The position numbers and the translations under genes were made by a program. A model generated the notes under the pieces. It saw only the letters and a list, made by a program, of their open reading frames with translations. It had not been told where the DNA came from and ran no database searches. From Phytoactinopolyspora limicola (GTDB lineage Bacteria; Actinomycetota; Actinomycetes; Jiangellales; Jiangellaceae): a stretch of 64,000 bases of DNA. Positions 25,708 through 36,000 of the stretch are shown piece after piece; the stretch's first letter is position 1; each line of letters starts with the position of its first letter. The stretch is taken from the NCBI RefSeq assembly GCF_011320225.1, contig NZ_JAAOEN010000004.1, positions 428,973-492,972 of the forward strand, read 5' to 3'.

Positions 25708-26904
25708 GCCGAGGATGCCGTCGACGAACTCCTCCGGGTCGAACGGCGCGAGGTCGTCCGGCCCCTCCCCCAAGCCGACAAGTTTGACCGGCACGCCCAG
25801 CTCACGCTGCACGGCGACCACGATGCCGCCCTTCGCGGTGCCGTCGAGTTTGGTCAGCACTACCCCGGTGACGTCGACCACCTCACCGAAGACGCGCGCC
25901 TGCATCATGCCGTTCTGCCCGGTTGTGGCGTCGAGCACCAGCAGGACCTCATCGACCGGTCCGTGTTTCTCGACGACTCGTTTGATTTTGCCGAGTTCGT
26001 CCATCAGGCCAACTTTTGTCTGTAGCCGCCCGGCGGTGTCGACGAGCACGACGTCGGCCTCGGCGTCGGTCCCGGCTTTGACAGCGTCGAACGCCACGCT
26101 GGCTGGGTCGCCACCCTCGGGTCCGCGGACCGTGGGGACTCCGACGCGGTCGCCCCAGGTGGTCAGCTGGTCGGCCGCGGCGGCGCGGAAGGTGTCGGCG
26201 GCAGCGAGCACGACGTCGCGGTCTTCGGCGACGAGCACCCGGGCAAGTTTGCCGACCGTGGTGGTTTTGCCGGTGCCGTTGACGCCGACGACGAGCACCA
26301 CGGCGGGCCGGTTCTCCGCGACGTGCCGCTCGGTGCGTAGTTTGCGGTCCATCGACGGGTCGACCAGCGCGACGAGTTCTTCTCGCAGCACGGTGCGGGC
26401 GTGGTTGGGGTCGGCGATGCTCTCTACGCGGACCCGTTCACGCAGCCGTTCGACGAGTTCCTGGGTGGGCGCTACGCCGAGGTCGGCGGTGAGCAGGGTG
26501 TCTTCGATCTCTTCCCAGGTGTCTTCGTCCAGGCGGTCCCGGGCAAGGAGGCTGAGCAGGCCGCGCCCGAGTGTCGACTGTGACTTGGCCAGCCGGGCGC
26601 GCAGCCGTCCGAGTCGACCGGCGGCCGGCTCGGGCCGTTCTACCGGCGTGTCGACGATCGCTTCGGCCGCGGCAGGGTCCGGTTCGACGTCGGGCTGGGG
26701 GGTGAGGGTGACGTCCTCGACGGGCCGCCGCGGCGCCTCCACGACGGGCGCGGCGTCGTCTCCGACGCCTGGGGTGTAGTCGACGCCTGGCCGCTGTGAC
26801 TTGCTCCGCTCTCGGATGCGTTGACGACGACGGGGGACGACGAGCGCCAGCGCGACACCGACCGCGACAACCGCGATGGCCAGACCTATGAGCACGTATT
26901 CCAC
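25705..26904 (-). CDS. ftsY: Signal recognition particle receptor FtsY
   Basis: SRP receptor GTPase that docks ribosome-SRP complexes to SecYEG at the membrane. From GTG 26904 it has 399 aa: an N-terminal hydrophobic anchor (VEYVLIGLAIAVVAVGVALAL), an acidic variable A domain with proline stretches, an N domain, and the G domain with G1 GVNGTGKTT, RAAAADQL, DTAGRLQ and TKLDGTAKGG. AAGGA precedes GTG 26904, and this start matches the short N-terminus usual in actinobacteria; a GTG at 26922 would add six residues. The stop codon lies within the 182-bp inverted repeat. Confidence 0.95.
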   Translation of the reverse strand: MEYVLIGLAIAVVAVGVALALVVPRRRQRIRERSKSQRPGVDYTPGVGDDAAPVVEAPRRPVEDVTLTPQPDVEPDPAAAEAIVDTPVERPEPAAGRLGRLRARLAKSQSTLGRGLLSLLARDRLDEDTWEEIEDTLLTADLGVAPTQELVERLRERVRVESIADPNHARTVLREELVALVDPSMDRKLRTERHVAENRPAVVLVVGVNGTGKTTTVGKLARVLVAEDRDVVLAAADTFRAAAADQLTTWGDRVGVPTVRGPEGGDPASVAFDAVKAGTDAEADVVLVDTAGRLQTKVGLMDELGKIKRVVEKHGPVDEVLLVLDATTGQNGMMQARVFGEVVDVTGVVLTKLDGTAKGGIVVAVQRELGVPVKLVGLGEGPDDLAPFDPEEFVDGILG

Positions 26905-26988
26905 AACCGCCCATCCTTGCACGTCCGGACGGCGCTAGGTACCCGGCCGGGTACCTAAGTGCCCGACGTGAGAACTAGCCGTGCGTGA

Positions 26989-27300
26989 TCACGAGGTCAC
27001 GGTGGACACCGCGCGATGCGGCAGCGATACGACGGGGCGGGCGACCGGTGCCGCGGCTGGGGGTAGGTGCACCGGGGCCGGACGGCTGAGCTGGGCGGCC
27101 AACGTGCGCCGGGCGGCGCACAACGTGCGGGTACCGGCCCAGTAGGTGGCGTCGACGTGTCGGCGGATGGCGTAGCGCCGTCGGCGCATCCAGCGGCGCC
27201 CGCGGGGCGATCGGGTGAGTTCGTGCATGAGGCCGACGAACCCGAGCACGGCAGAGGCGAGCAGCATACTCACCAGCATCGCTACGGCGATTGCTGTCAT
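26989..27300 (-). CDS. Small membrane protein of unknown function
   Basis: Predicted 103-aa protein with one N-terminal hydrophobic helix (MTAIAVAMLVSMLLASAVLG), a strongly basic middle (RGRRWMRRRRYAIRRH) and a Pro/Ala-rich tail. ATG 27300 follows GGGAG; a further in-frame start at 27321 lacks a ribosome site. I do not recognise a family. The topology suggests a single-pass protein with a cytoplasmic basic domain. An inverted repeat lies just upstream. Confidence 0.55.
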   Translation of the reverse strand: MTAIAVAMLVSMLLASAVLGFVGLMHELTRSPRGRRWMRRRRYAIRRHVDATYWAGTRTLCAARRTLAAQLSRPAPVHLPPAAAPVARPVVSLPHRAVSTVTS

Positions 27301-27319
27301 CTGGACTCCCTTGGACAAC

Positions 27320-27335
27320 ACTCGAATACTCGAGT
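27320..27335. promoter_or_regulatory. Palindrome ACTCGA-ATAC-TCGAGT, operator candidate
   Basis: Six-base perfect arms with a 4-bp spacer, located 20 bp upstream of the small membrane-protein start and about 310 bp before the DrrA-like gene. Size and symmetry fit a dimeric repressor site. No regulator gene is adjacent. Confidence 0.35.
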
Positions 27336-27642
27336 CACATCAGTAACAACAGCACCACCAGGTTACGTGTGTCGCACAAAGACGGAGGGACGTCGCTCCA
27401 CACGGCGTGTCGCGGTCGCTTCTCCCGACCACCGCGCCGGGCCAAGACGGCGAGGTGTCAGCGAACTGTCCGCCGACTGTCAGTGCCCTCGACGAGGATG
27501 GGTGCACTCGGTGAACGGCGCGTCGGCCAGCCCCTAGGGCAACTGGCCTAGCGCCGATCACCGCGGAAAGAGCGGAGCGGCCGGCGGCAACCGGCCTCAT
27601 CGGTGCCGTCCGAACCGCCCGGAACCAACAAAGGAGATTGAC
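27336..27642. other. Gap upstream of drrA-like gene
   Basis: About 300 bp without a convincing gene or repeat. AAAGGAGA at 27630-27637 is the ribosome site of the ABC ATPase gene. Promoters for the divergent units presumably lie here. Confidence 0.4.
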
Positions 27643-28635
27643 ATGTCCGCCACCACGGCCGACCTCGCGATCCACGCCGAAGGCTTGGTCAAGCGTTTCG
27701 GCGAGACCACCGCCCTCGACGGCGTCGACCTCGAGGTCCCCCGCGGCACAGTGCTGGGGGTCCTCGGCCCGAACGGCGCCGGAAAGACCACCGCGGTACG
27801 TATCCTGAGCACGCTGCTTGGCGCAGATGCCGGACACGCCACCGTGGGTGGCTACGACGTCCAGAGCCAGGCGCATCAAGTCCGTCAGCTGATCGGGTTG
27901 ACGGGCCAATATGCCGCGGTCGACGAAGCACTGACCGGAGCTGAGAACCTCCTGCTGATCGGGCGGCTACTCGGGCTCGAAAGGTCTGCCGCCAAACGGC
28001 GGGCTCAAGACTTGTTGTCGGACTTCGACCTCGTCGACGCCGGCCACCGCGCCGCTGGCACCTATTCGGGCGGGATGCGCCGGCGGCTGGACCTGGCGGC
28101 CAGCTTGGTGGGCCGCCCGCGCATCCTCTATCTGGACGAGCCGACGACGGGCCTCGACCCGCGCGCCCGCAACGACCTCTGGGACATCATCAGGGGCTTG
28201 GTCGCCGACGACGTCACGGTCTTGTTGACCACCCAGTACCTGGAGGAGGCCGACGAACTCGCGGGCCAGATCGTCGTCATCGATCACGGCCGCGTCATCG
28301 CCCGAGGCACACCCGACGAGCTCAAGGCCATGACGGGGACGAGAACCCTCGCGGTGCGCCCAGAGAACCACACCCACGTGCCCACGGTGCGCGTCGTCGT
28401 CGCCGAACTGGCCAGCGTCGAACCCGATGTCAACGGACAGCTGGTCACCGCACCCATCACCGACTCCGCGATCCTGCCGCTAGTGGTTCGCCGGCTCGAC
28501 GACGCCGGGGTCACGGTCACCGAATTGAACCTCCGCACCTCCAGTCTGGACGAGGTGTTCCTCTCCCTCACCGGCAAACCGGCCGAGCCGGATAGGGGCC
28601 ACGACACCAACCAGGCCGAAAGGATCCCCGCATGA
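27643..28635 (+). CDS. DrrA-type ABC exporter ATPase
   Basis: ATP-binding subunit of the daunorubicin-resistance (DrrA) family, 330 aa. Walker A GPNGAGKTT, signature SGGMRRRLDLAASLVGRP and Walker B YLDEPTTGLDPRAR are intact, and the C-terminal DrrA extension (TSSLDEVFLSLTG) is present. It energises export of a hydrophobic compound by the permease encoded next; the stop overlaps that start by four bases. DrrAB systems export anthracyclines in producers, but many serve other lipids or drugs, so the substrate is unknown. Confidence 0.88.
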   Translation: MSATTADLAIHAEGLVKRFGETTALDGVDLEVPRGTVLGVLGPNGAGKTTAVRILSTLLGADAGHATVGGYDVQSQAHQVRQLIGLTGQYAAVDEALTGAENLLLIGRLLGLERSAAKRRAQDLLSDFDLVDAGHRAAGTYSGGMRRRLDLAASLVGRPRILYLDEPTTGLDPRARNDLWDIIRGLVADDVTVLLTTQYLEEADELAGQIVVIDHGRVIARGTPDELKAMTGTRTLAVRPENHTHVPTVRVVVAELASVEPDVNGQLVTAPITDSAILPLVVRRLDDAGVTVTELNLRTSSLDEVFLSLTGKPAEPDRGHDTNQAERIPA

Positions 28636-29468
28636 GCACCATGACCGCCACTACTCAGCGCCAGCCCGACCAGGCCAGTGGCACCACCCCGTTGTCCAGC
28701 CGGGTTGGCCCCATCGAGGGCACCAAGCAGAGCCTCACCCTCGCTTGGCGCTCAGTGATCCAGATCAGGCACAGCCCCACCGACCTGGCCGATTTCAGCG
28801 TCCAGCCCATCATGTTCGTGCTGCTGTTCACGTTCATGTTCGGCGGCGCCATCATGGGCGACTGGCAGACCTACCTGACCTTCATGCTCCCGGGCATGAT
28901 CGTCATGAACATGCTCTTCGTCACGATGTACGTCGGGCAAGGGCTCAACTCCGACCTGACCAAGGGTGTCTTCGACCGTTTCCGCTCGTTGCCCATCGCT
29001 CGCTGGGCGCCCCTGGCCGGGCGGATCCTCGCCGAGCAGGTCAAGCAGATCTGGTCGATCATTCTGGTCCTCGGTGTCGGCATGATCCTGGGCTTCCGGC
29101 TACAGAACGGTGCCCTGGGGCTGCTGGCCGCCGTCGGATTGCTGCTGTTCTTCGCCCTGGCATTCTCGTGGGTGGGGGTGCTCGTGGGCATCCTCGCCAA
29201 AGATCCCGAACGGGTACAGATCTACGGCATGACGGTGTTGTTCCCGGTGACGTTCATGAGCAACGTCTTCGTTCCGCTCGAGTCGTTGCCCAGCTGGCTG
29301 GAGCCGGTGGTCGACGCCAACCCGGTGTCGACGATGGCCGACGCCGTCCGCGGCTTGATGATGGACGGCGCGGAGTCCGGACCCATCCTGCAGACGCTGC
29401 TGTGGGGGGTTGTGTTCGCCGCGGTGTTCGCCCCGTTGGCGGTGCGTGCGTTCCGGCGGCGCATCTAG
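28632..29468 (+). CDS. DrrB-type ABC-2 exporter permease
   Basis: ABC-2 family permease of 278 aa with six predicted membrane helices after a polar N-terminus. MFVLLFTFMFGGAI, the FDRFRSLPIAR coupling segment and VTFMSNVFVPLESLPSWLEPV are typical of DrrB/ABC-2 permeases. ATG 28632 overlaps the ATPase gene by four bases. It forms the exporter with the preceding ATPase. A strong hairpin follows, shared with the convergent regulator gene. Confidence 0.88.
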   Translation: MSTMTATTQRQPDQASGTTPLSSRVGPIEGTKQSLTLAWRSVIQIRHSPTDLADFSVQPIMFVLLFTFMFGGAIMGDWQTYLTFMLPGMIVMNMLFVTMYVGQGLNSDLTKGVFDRFRSLPIARWAPLAGRILAEQVKQIWSIILVLGVGMILGFRLQNGALGLLAAVGLLLFFALAFSWVGVLVGILAKDPERVQIYGMTVLFPVTFMSNVFVPLESLPSWLEPVVDANPVSTMADAVRGLMMDGAESGPILQTLLWGVVFAAVFAPLAVRAFRRRI

Positions 29469-29512
29469 TCGGCGACGCATCTAAGAGCGTCCGCGCGGCG
29501 TTTATGCCGCAG

Positions 29513-29552
29513 GTGGATGACGAGCGGGGCAGCTGCCTCGCTCGTCATCCAC
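29513..29552. terminator. Bidirectional hairpin terminator
   Basis: Perfect 14-bp arms GTGGATGACGAGCG (29513-29526) and its complement (29539-29552) between the converging DrrB-like and SARP genes; the right arm includes the SARP stop codon. Confidence 0.7.
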
Positions 29553-32500
29553 GTGCGGTCGCTACCGGCATCGGCGAACGCGACGGCTCCGGCACGGTCA
29601 CACCGGTCACGTCACGGACAAGCCGCACGGCTTCAGCACGCGGCATCGCGGCACCGGAGGCGAAAGCCCGCTCGTAGGCCTCGTCGCCCAACACCAGCCG
29701 GGTGTGCCGTTCTGTCGCGGCCCGTTCGGCGCTACCCATGTCCATCGCTCCACGAACCGCTAGGCACACACCCAAGAGCTGAGCTGCCACAACGGGCCGG
29801 CCCTCGGCCAACTCGATGGCCGCCCATGACTGCGTGAGCCGGGCCAGGCTCACGAGGTCGGGCGCCCCCGCCAGCGCGCGAGTGCTCCGGTTGAGGATCA
29901 ACTCCAGACCCTCGGTCACGACCTCTCGCGCTTCTTCCACTTGGCCCGCCGCCAGTTGGACGTCGGCAAGATCGGTCCGGATGTACACCTCGCCGGGGTC
30001 ATCGACACCGCAGGAGGAGCGGGCCCGGCCCAACAGGTCGAGGGCGGTCTCGACGTCACCTTCGCGGTAGGCCAGCCAGCCCCGCGCGGCGTCGACGGCC
30101 ACCGTCGCCGCTGTGGCGCCGGATCGGCACGCCTCGGCATACCCGGCCTCCAGCACCCGTCGTGCGGCGGGCAGGTCACGAAGCTGCGCGTAGTGCCGGC
30201 CCATCTCGGCCAGAAGCACCGGAACGTCGTCGACGGTGCCGAGTTCGCGGCTCCAACGCAGCGCCTCCTCCAACATACGTACCCCCGCGACGTGGTCACC
30301 GGCGAAGCCGAGGAAGCTGGCCTTGGTCCGCGCCAACATCGCCATCCCCATCCGATCGCCCACGGCGCTGAACTCAGCCATGGCACGTTCCATCTGCTGG
30401 TCGCGGGTCTCGATGTCGCCGTCGGTATCGGCCAAGAACATGCCGGCCGAATATATGACGGCCCGCATCCATGGATCATCGGAGGTGGGCAACAGCTCTC
30501 GGGCTGATGGGCGCCCGTCCATCGCGGCAAGCCACATCGTCTCGACGAGGGCGTGGACCGGGAAGCTGGAGTCGGGCGAGGTACGCCGGCATATCAGTCG
30601 GGCCCGGGCGAAGCTCCGGATGCCATTCGGAATATCGCCTTCGCTAAAGGTGTTCGCCGCGTCGAAGAATTGCACCAGGGCCCGGCGCGCTGTGGGCACC
30701 TCGTCCGGCAGGGCGAGTGTCTGACGTAGCCACATCCCGCTCTCCCGTCGGCCACCCCGCAGCATCCAGAAGTAACCCAACGGCGCCGTGATCCGTACCG
30801 CGAGGTCGGTCTCGACGTTGTCGATCGCCCAGCGCAACGCCCCGAGGATGTTGTCGTAGTCACCGGAGATCCGCGCTATCCATTCCAGCTGCTCGGCCCG
30901 GCGCAAGTATGGCTCCGCCCGCTCCAGCAGGTCGCCGAAATACTCGGCGTGCCGGCGCGCGAAACTCTCGGTTTTGCCCGTCGCGGCCAACTGCTCGGCG
31001 GCATACGCCCGGACCGTCTCCAGCAGCCGATACCGGACCTCGCGGCTGCTTCCGTCCGATCCGGCTTCCACGAGCGACTTGTCCACCAGCGACGCCACGG
31101 TGTCCAAGACATCCTCGGTGGCGACGCCAGGGCCGGCACAGATCCGCTCCACCGCGTCGAGCGACGCTCCACCCGAGAACACCGAGAGGCGGCTCACCAG
31201 CAGCCGCTCGGGCTCCTCGAGCAGGTCCCAGCTCCATTCCACCACCGCTCGCAACGTCTGTTGCCGCGGCAGAGCGGTACGCCCGCCATTGGTCAGGAGG
31301 CGGAATCGGTCGTCGAGGCGCTCCTCGATCTGCTCGGGCGACAACGCCCGAACCCGGGCGGCGGCGAGTTCGATGGCCAACGGCATGCCGTCCAGGCGGC
31401 GGCAGACCTCGACGACGGCGGGCACCGTCGCCTCGTCGAGCCGGAAACCCGGCCGCACTGCCACGGCCCGGTCCACGAACAGCTGGACCGCGGCGTAGTC
31501 GCTGGCGCTTTCTGGGGAGAGTTCCGCAGCGCTGTCCGGCAACGGTAATGGTCCGACGGGAAACAACACCTCGCCCTCGACACCGAGCGGCTCCCGGCTG
31601 GTGGCCAGCAGTCGGAGCCGTCGGCATGAGGACAACAGGGTGTCCGCCAGTGCGGCAACCGCCGAGATCAGGTGCTCGCAATTGTCGAGAACGAGGACCG
31701 CGTCCTTGTCTCTGAGCGCCTCGGCCAGCCGGCCGGCGGCATCGCGGCTGACGGGAAGCCGGTCGCGCATGGTGTCGACGCTGGCCGTGGTGACCTCGCC
31801 GAGCCCTAGGACGGTCAACAAGGCGGGGGCGACCTCGAGGTGGTCGGCCACCGACGCGAGTTCGACGAACCACACACCATCGCCGCCCACCGTGGAAGGA
31901 TCCTCGGCCAAGTGCCGGGCGGACTCGATGGCCAACCGAGTTTTGCCGGCGCCGCCGGGGCCATGCAGAGTGATCGCCCGAGATTGCCCGATGGCTGCCA
32001 CCAGCGCCTCGACGTCACTTCCCCGGCCGACGAAACTGGTACGGCGGGTGGGCAGGACTGGCCGGGACAATTGGGAGGTGGGGTCGCCGGGTGGGGTGAG
32101 ATGGCTGCCGGCCGGCGGATCGTCACCGCCAGCCAAGGCCGGAGCGGCCAGTTCGCCGCGTAGTGCCGCCAGATGGATGTCTTGTAACTCGGGCGACGGG
32201 TCGATGCCGAGTTCGTCGACGAGTCGGCGCCGGGTCTGCTCGTATACGTCCAACGCCTCGGCCTGCCGACCCGACGCCGCCAACGCCCGCATGAGCAGCC
32301 CACGGATGCGCTCCCGCAGGGGGTACTCGCCGGCGAGCCCTTCGAGCTCCGCCACGACATCGGCGTGCCCGCCCAGCAGCAACGATGCCTCGATGCGGTC
32401 CTCGACGACGGAGAGTCGCAGCTTGTCGAAGCGGGCCGCGGCGGCAGCAACGAACGACGCGTCGCCGAGGTCGACCAGCAGCGGCCCGCGCCACAGATCC

Positions 32501-32907
32501 AAAGCAGCCGTCAGGGTCTCCTTCGCGGTCAGGGGGTCCCCGGTGCGTAATGCCTGGCGGCCGGTCCGGGCCAGTTTCTCGAACCGGTGGGCGTCGACGT
32601 CGTCCTTGCCGACATCAACCCGGTACCCGGCGTGGTGGGACTCGATGGCCAGCGTCGGCGCACCACCGTCCGGCTCGGCTGCCTGGAGGGCGCGGCGCAG
32701 CCGGGAGACAACAGCCTGCAGGGCGTTGCCCACCGCGGCGGGCGGATCGTCTTCCCAGAGCGCATCGACGAGTGCGTCGACCGGGACCGGGCGGCCCGGG
32801 TCGATGGCCAGCCGAGCGAGCAGGACTCGGGGCCGGCCGCCTCCGATCTCGATCGGGTGGCCTTCGGGGGTCCATACCTGTAACGGCCCTAAAATCCCGA
32901 TGCGCAC
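29545..32907 (-). CDS. SARP/AfsR-like regulator: winged helix + BTAD + NTPase + TPR
   Basis: Large transcription factor of 1120 aa. Residues 1-95 form an OmpR-type winged helix (ILGPLQVWTPEGHPIEIGG), about 96-245 the BTAD domain (YEQTRRRLVDELGIDPSPELQ), then a STAND-type NTPase with Walker A HGPGGAGKTRLA near residue 316 and LVLDNCEHL, followed by an alpha-helical TPR-like C-terminus. This layout is that of AfsR/large SARP regulators, which activate secondary metabolism or efflux genes upon ligand and ATP-dependent oligomerisation. The convergent DrrAB exporter is a plausible target. The only secondary-metabolism-type regulator in the window. Confidence 0.88.
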   Translation of the reverse strand: MRIGILGPLQVWTPEGHPIEIGGGRPRVLLARLAIDPGRPVPVDALVDALWEDDPPAAVGNALQAVVSRLRRALQAAEPDGGAPTLAIESHHAGYRVDVGKDDVDAHRFEKLARTGRQALRTGDPLTAKETLTAALDLWRGPLLVDLGDASFVAAAAARFDKLRLSVVEDRIEASLLLGGHADVVAELEGLAGEYPLRERIRGLLMRALAASGRQAEALDVYEQTRRRLVDELGIDPSPELQDIHLAALRGELAAPALAGGDDPPAGSHLTPPGDPTSQLSRPVLPTRRTSFVGRGSDVEALVAAIGQSRAITLHGPGGAGKTRLAIESARHLAEDPSTVGGDGVWFVELASVADHLEVAPALLTVLGLGEVTTASVDTMRDRLPVSRDAAGRLAEALRDKDAVLVLDNCEHLISAVAALADTLLSSCRRLRLLATSREPLGVEGEVLFPVGPLPLPDSAAELSPESASDYAAVQLFVDRAVAVRPGFRLDEATVPAVVEVCRRLDGMPLAIELAAARVRALSPEQIEERLDDRFRLLTNGGRTALPRQQTLRAVVEWSWDLLEEPERLLVSRLSVFSGGASLDAVERICAGPGVATEDVLDTVASLVDKSLVEAGSDGSSREVRYRLLETVRAYAAEQLAATGKTESFARRHAEYFGDLLERAEPYLRRAEQLEWIARISGDYDNILGALRWAIDNVETDLAVRITAPLGYFWMLRGGRRESGMWLRQTLALPDEVPTARRALVQFFDAANTFSEGDIPNGIRSFARARLICRRTSPDSSFPVHALVETMWLAAMDGRPSARELLPTSDDPWMRAVIYSAGMFLADTDGDIETRDQQMERAMAEFSAVGDRMGMAMLARTKASFLGFAGDHVAGVRMLEEALRWSRELGTVDDVPVLLAEMGRHYAQLRDLPAARRVLEAGYAEACRSGATAATVAVDAARGWLAYREGDVETALDLLGRARSSCGVDDPGEVYIRTDLADVQLAAGQVEEAREVVTEGLELILNRSTRALAGAPDLVSLARLTQSWAAIELAEGRPVVAAQLLGVCLAVRGAMDMGSAERAATERHTRLVLGDEAYERAFASGAAMPRAEAVRLVRDVTGVTVPEPSRSPMPVATARG

Positions 32908-33016
32908 TATTCCAGCTTCCCATGCCCGGCCAGGCTTCTTGTCTCACGGCACAACACTCGGCAGGCCGCCACCCTTCCCGGATCCTGTTCCTCGCCGCCG
33001 ACCCACGGGTGGTTCG

Positions 33017-36000
33017 TCAGGCCGGTTCGGATTCCCGGATGCGCTGGCTGATCACCGCGGTCACACCGTCACCACGCATCGACACCCCATACAGGGCGTC
33101 GGCGATTTCCATCGTGCGCTTCTGGTGGGTGATGACGATCAGCTGGCTGCGTTCGCGTAGTTCCTCGTAGATGGCGAGTAGCCGGCCCAGGTTGGTGTCG
33201 TCGAGGGCGGCCTCCACCTCGTCCAGAATGTAGAACGGACTTGGTCGGGCCTTGAACAACGCGACGAGAAATGCCACCGCCACCAGCGAGCGCTCACCAC
33301 CGGACAGCAGCGACAACCGCTTCACCTTCTTACCGGGTGGCCGCGCCTCGACCTCAATACCGGTGGTGAGCATGTCGTCGGGCTCGGTGAGCACCAGACG
33401 CCCCTCGCCGCCGGGGAAAAGCCGGGAAAACACGGACGCGAACTCCCGTGCGGTGTCCTCGAAGGCGTTGGTGAACACCTCCTGGACGCGATCGTCGACC
33501 TCTTTGACGATGTCCAGCAGATCTTTGCGGGTGCGCTTCAGGTCCTCCAACTGCTCGGCGAGGAAAGAGTGGCGTTCCTCGAGCGCGGCGAACTCCTCCA
33601 ACGCCAGCGGGTTGACCTTGCCCAGCCGGTTCAGCTCGCGTTCGGCTTTACGAGCCCGTTTCTCCTGCTCCTCACGGACGAACGGGACCACCTTGTGCGG
33701 CGGCTCGGCGGCCCCCACAAAGCTCGGCTCGTCCGCCGCCGTTGCGCCGCTTCGCCCGGCGGCGTCGGCGCCCGCGCCAGCCTCCGCCGCGCCAGCCTCC
33801 GCCGCGCCCGCCTCGGCGGGGTACGCACCGGGTCCGTCCGCGTTTGCGCCCTTCCGGCCGGCGCCGTTCGCCGATGACGTCGCACCCGGGGCGGGCGGCG
33901 CCTCCAGCACCGGAATCATCAAATGCGGGCCGTACTCGTCGATCAGCGTGGACGGCTCGATCCCGTGTTCCTCTAGCGCTTTCGTCTCCAACGCTTCGAC
34001 CCGCATCCGATGCTCGGCGCGAGCGAGTTCGTCCCGGTGCACCGACGACGTGACCTGCTCCAGCTCGGTCGCGACGGTCCGGGTGCGTTCTCGCTCGGCG
34101 GCCAGCGCGGCCTCTCGCTCGGATTTGGCCTGTTCGGCGGCGCCCCGTTCGGCGTCGGCGATCTCCAACGACGTCTCGACGCGGCGCAGTGCGATCTCGG
34201 CACCACGGGCGACGGCCTGCGCGATGTGGGCGGCGCGGGCCCGTTTGCGGGCCAACGCCTCGGCCCGCGTCCGATTCTGCCGCTCCTCCCGCGCCGCCCG
34301 TTCCAGGCTCTCGGCCCGACCGGCCAGTGCCCGAGCACGTTCCTCGCCGGTGCGCAGTGACAACCTCGCCTCGGTCTCGCGTTGGCGGGCCAGCCGAACC
34401 AGTTCGGCCAGCCGGTCTCGTTCTTCGGTGGACGGTTCGGCGGTGGTGTCGTCGTCGCCGGCTTCTTCGACGGCTTCGAGGCGCGCCTCGAGTTCCTCGA
34501 GCGTCGCGGCCTCTCGCTCGCACTTCTCCTCGGCCTCAGCGACCGCCGCCACTAGCCGCTCGGCTTCGTCGCTGGCCGATCGGGCGGCCTGGCCCAGCCG
34601 GTTGAGCTGCTCCGCCACTGCCGAGAGCTCAGCATCTGACTCATGCAGCTTGTTGAGCGCCGCGGCCTCCCGCGTGGCGGCCTCATCGCGACGCCGGGTG
34701 GCCGCGGTGAGCTCGCGGCTGAGCCGTTCCGCCCGCCCGGCGGCCGCCGCCAGTTGGTCGGCGGCCTCATCGACGGCAGCCTGTACCTCCAGCAGGCTGG
34801 GAGCGCTGGACGAGCCGCCATAGGCTCGCCCGCGGCCCAGGAGGTCACCATCACGAGTCACCGCCACCATGTCCGGGAGCTCGGCGACCAGCGCCCGCGC
34901 GGAAGCAAGATCCTCGACGGCGACCATACCCCGAAGCAGGCTGCTCAGAGCTGGTTGCAACTCAGCGGGAGCGGTGACCAGATCGACGACGTAGCGCATG
35001 CCGCCGGGCAAGGTGGTCCACGCCCCGGGATCGTCGTACGGCGCACCGCCAACCAACAACCCGGCCTGGCCGAGGTCGTCGTCGCGGAGCAGGCGCAGCG
35101 CGGCGACGGCGTCGTCGACGGAACCGACGGCCACCGCATCGGAGGCTGAACCGAGCGCGGTGGCCACGGTGGCCTCCCACCCGGTTTCGACGGTCAGCAG
35201 CGCCGCCACCGAGCCGAGGACGCCGGATATCCGGTCTGAGGCGGCCAGCAGAGAAGCGGCGCCGTCTTTGCGGGACAACCCGATCTCCAGGGCCTCTTTA
35301 CGGGCCGCTAGTGCCGCCCGCTCCCGTGAGGCCGTCTGCTCTTGCTCCTGCAACGCTGCGACGGCGTCGCTGGCCTCGGCCAGCTCCGCCGCGATCCGCT
35401 CGTACTCGGCGTCCAGCCCTTCTTCACCAACCGACAACCCGGCGATGGTGGTCTCCAGGCTGGTGAACTCTCGCTCGGCGGCGGCCGCCCGGTCCAGGGC
35501 ATCCTGCCGAGCAGCGGTCAGCCGGACGAGTTCGGCCTGGGCTGCGGCGACCTGCCGGCGGGCCCCGTCGACCTGCCCGGACATGCGGGCCATACCCTCT
35601 CGCCGGTCAGCGGCGGCCCGGATCAGGCTGGCGAGCTGCCGCTCCTCAGCTTCGACGGCCTCCTCGGCCTCGCCACGCTGGGTGATGGCGTCGTCGAGCA
35701 TCTCGCGCGCTTCGCTGATCTGCTCGTTGAGTTCGGCCTCCTGCTCCCGGACGGCGGCCGCCTCGGCCTCCATCTCGTCTGGATCGCGCCCACTCGGGGT
35801 GGTGTCACCCGCCGATTCCAAATGGCGGCCCCGCTCGGCGGCCAGCGATGCCGTACCCCGCAGCCGCTCCCGCAGCCCAGACAGCCCGAACCAGGCCTCT
35901 TGAGCCCTGGCCAGCAGGGGTGACGCCTCCCGAACCTCAGCCTCCAGCCGGGCCTCAGCCACACGTGCCTGCTCCAAGGTGCGCGTCAGCTCAGCCTGCC

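Noticed and set aside
33252-34823. 523-aa Ser/Ala-rich open frame opposite smc
   Set aside because: It is antisense of the coiled-coil coding region; Ser/Ala/Arg bias is a codon artefact.
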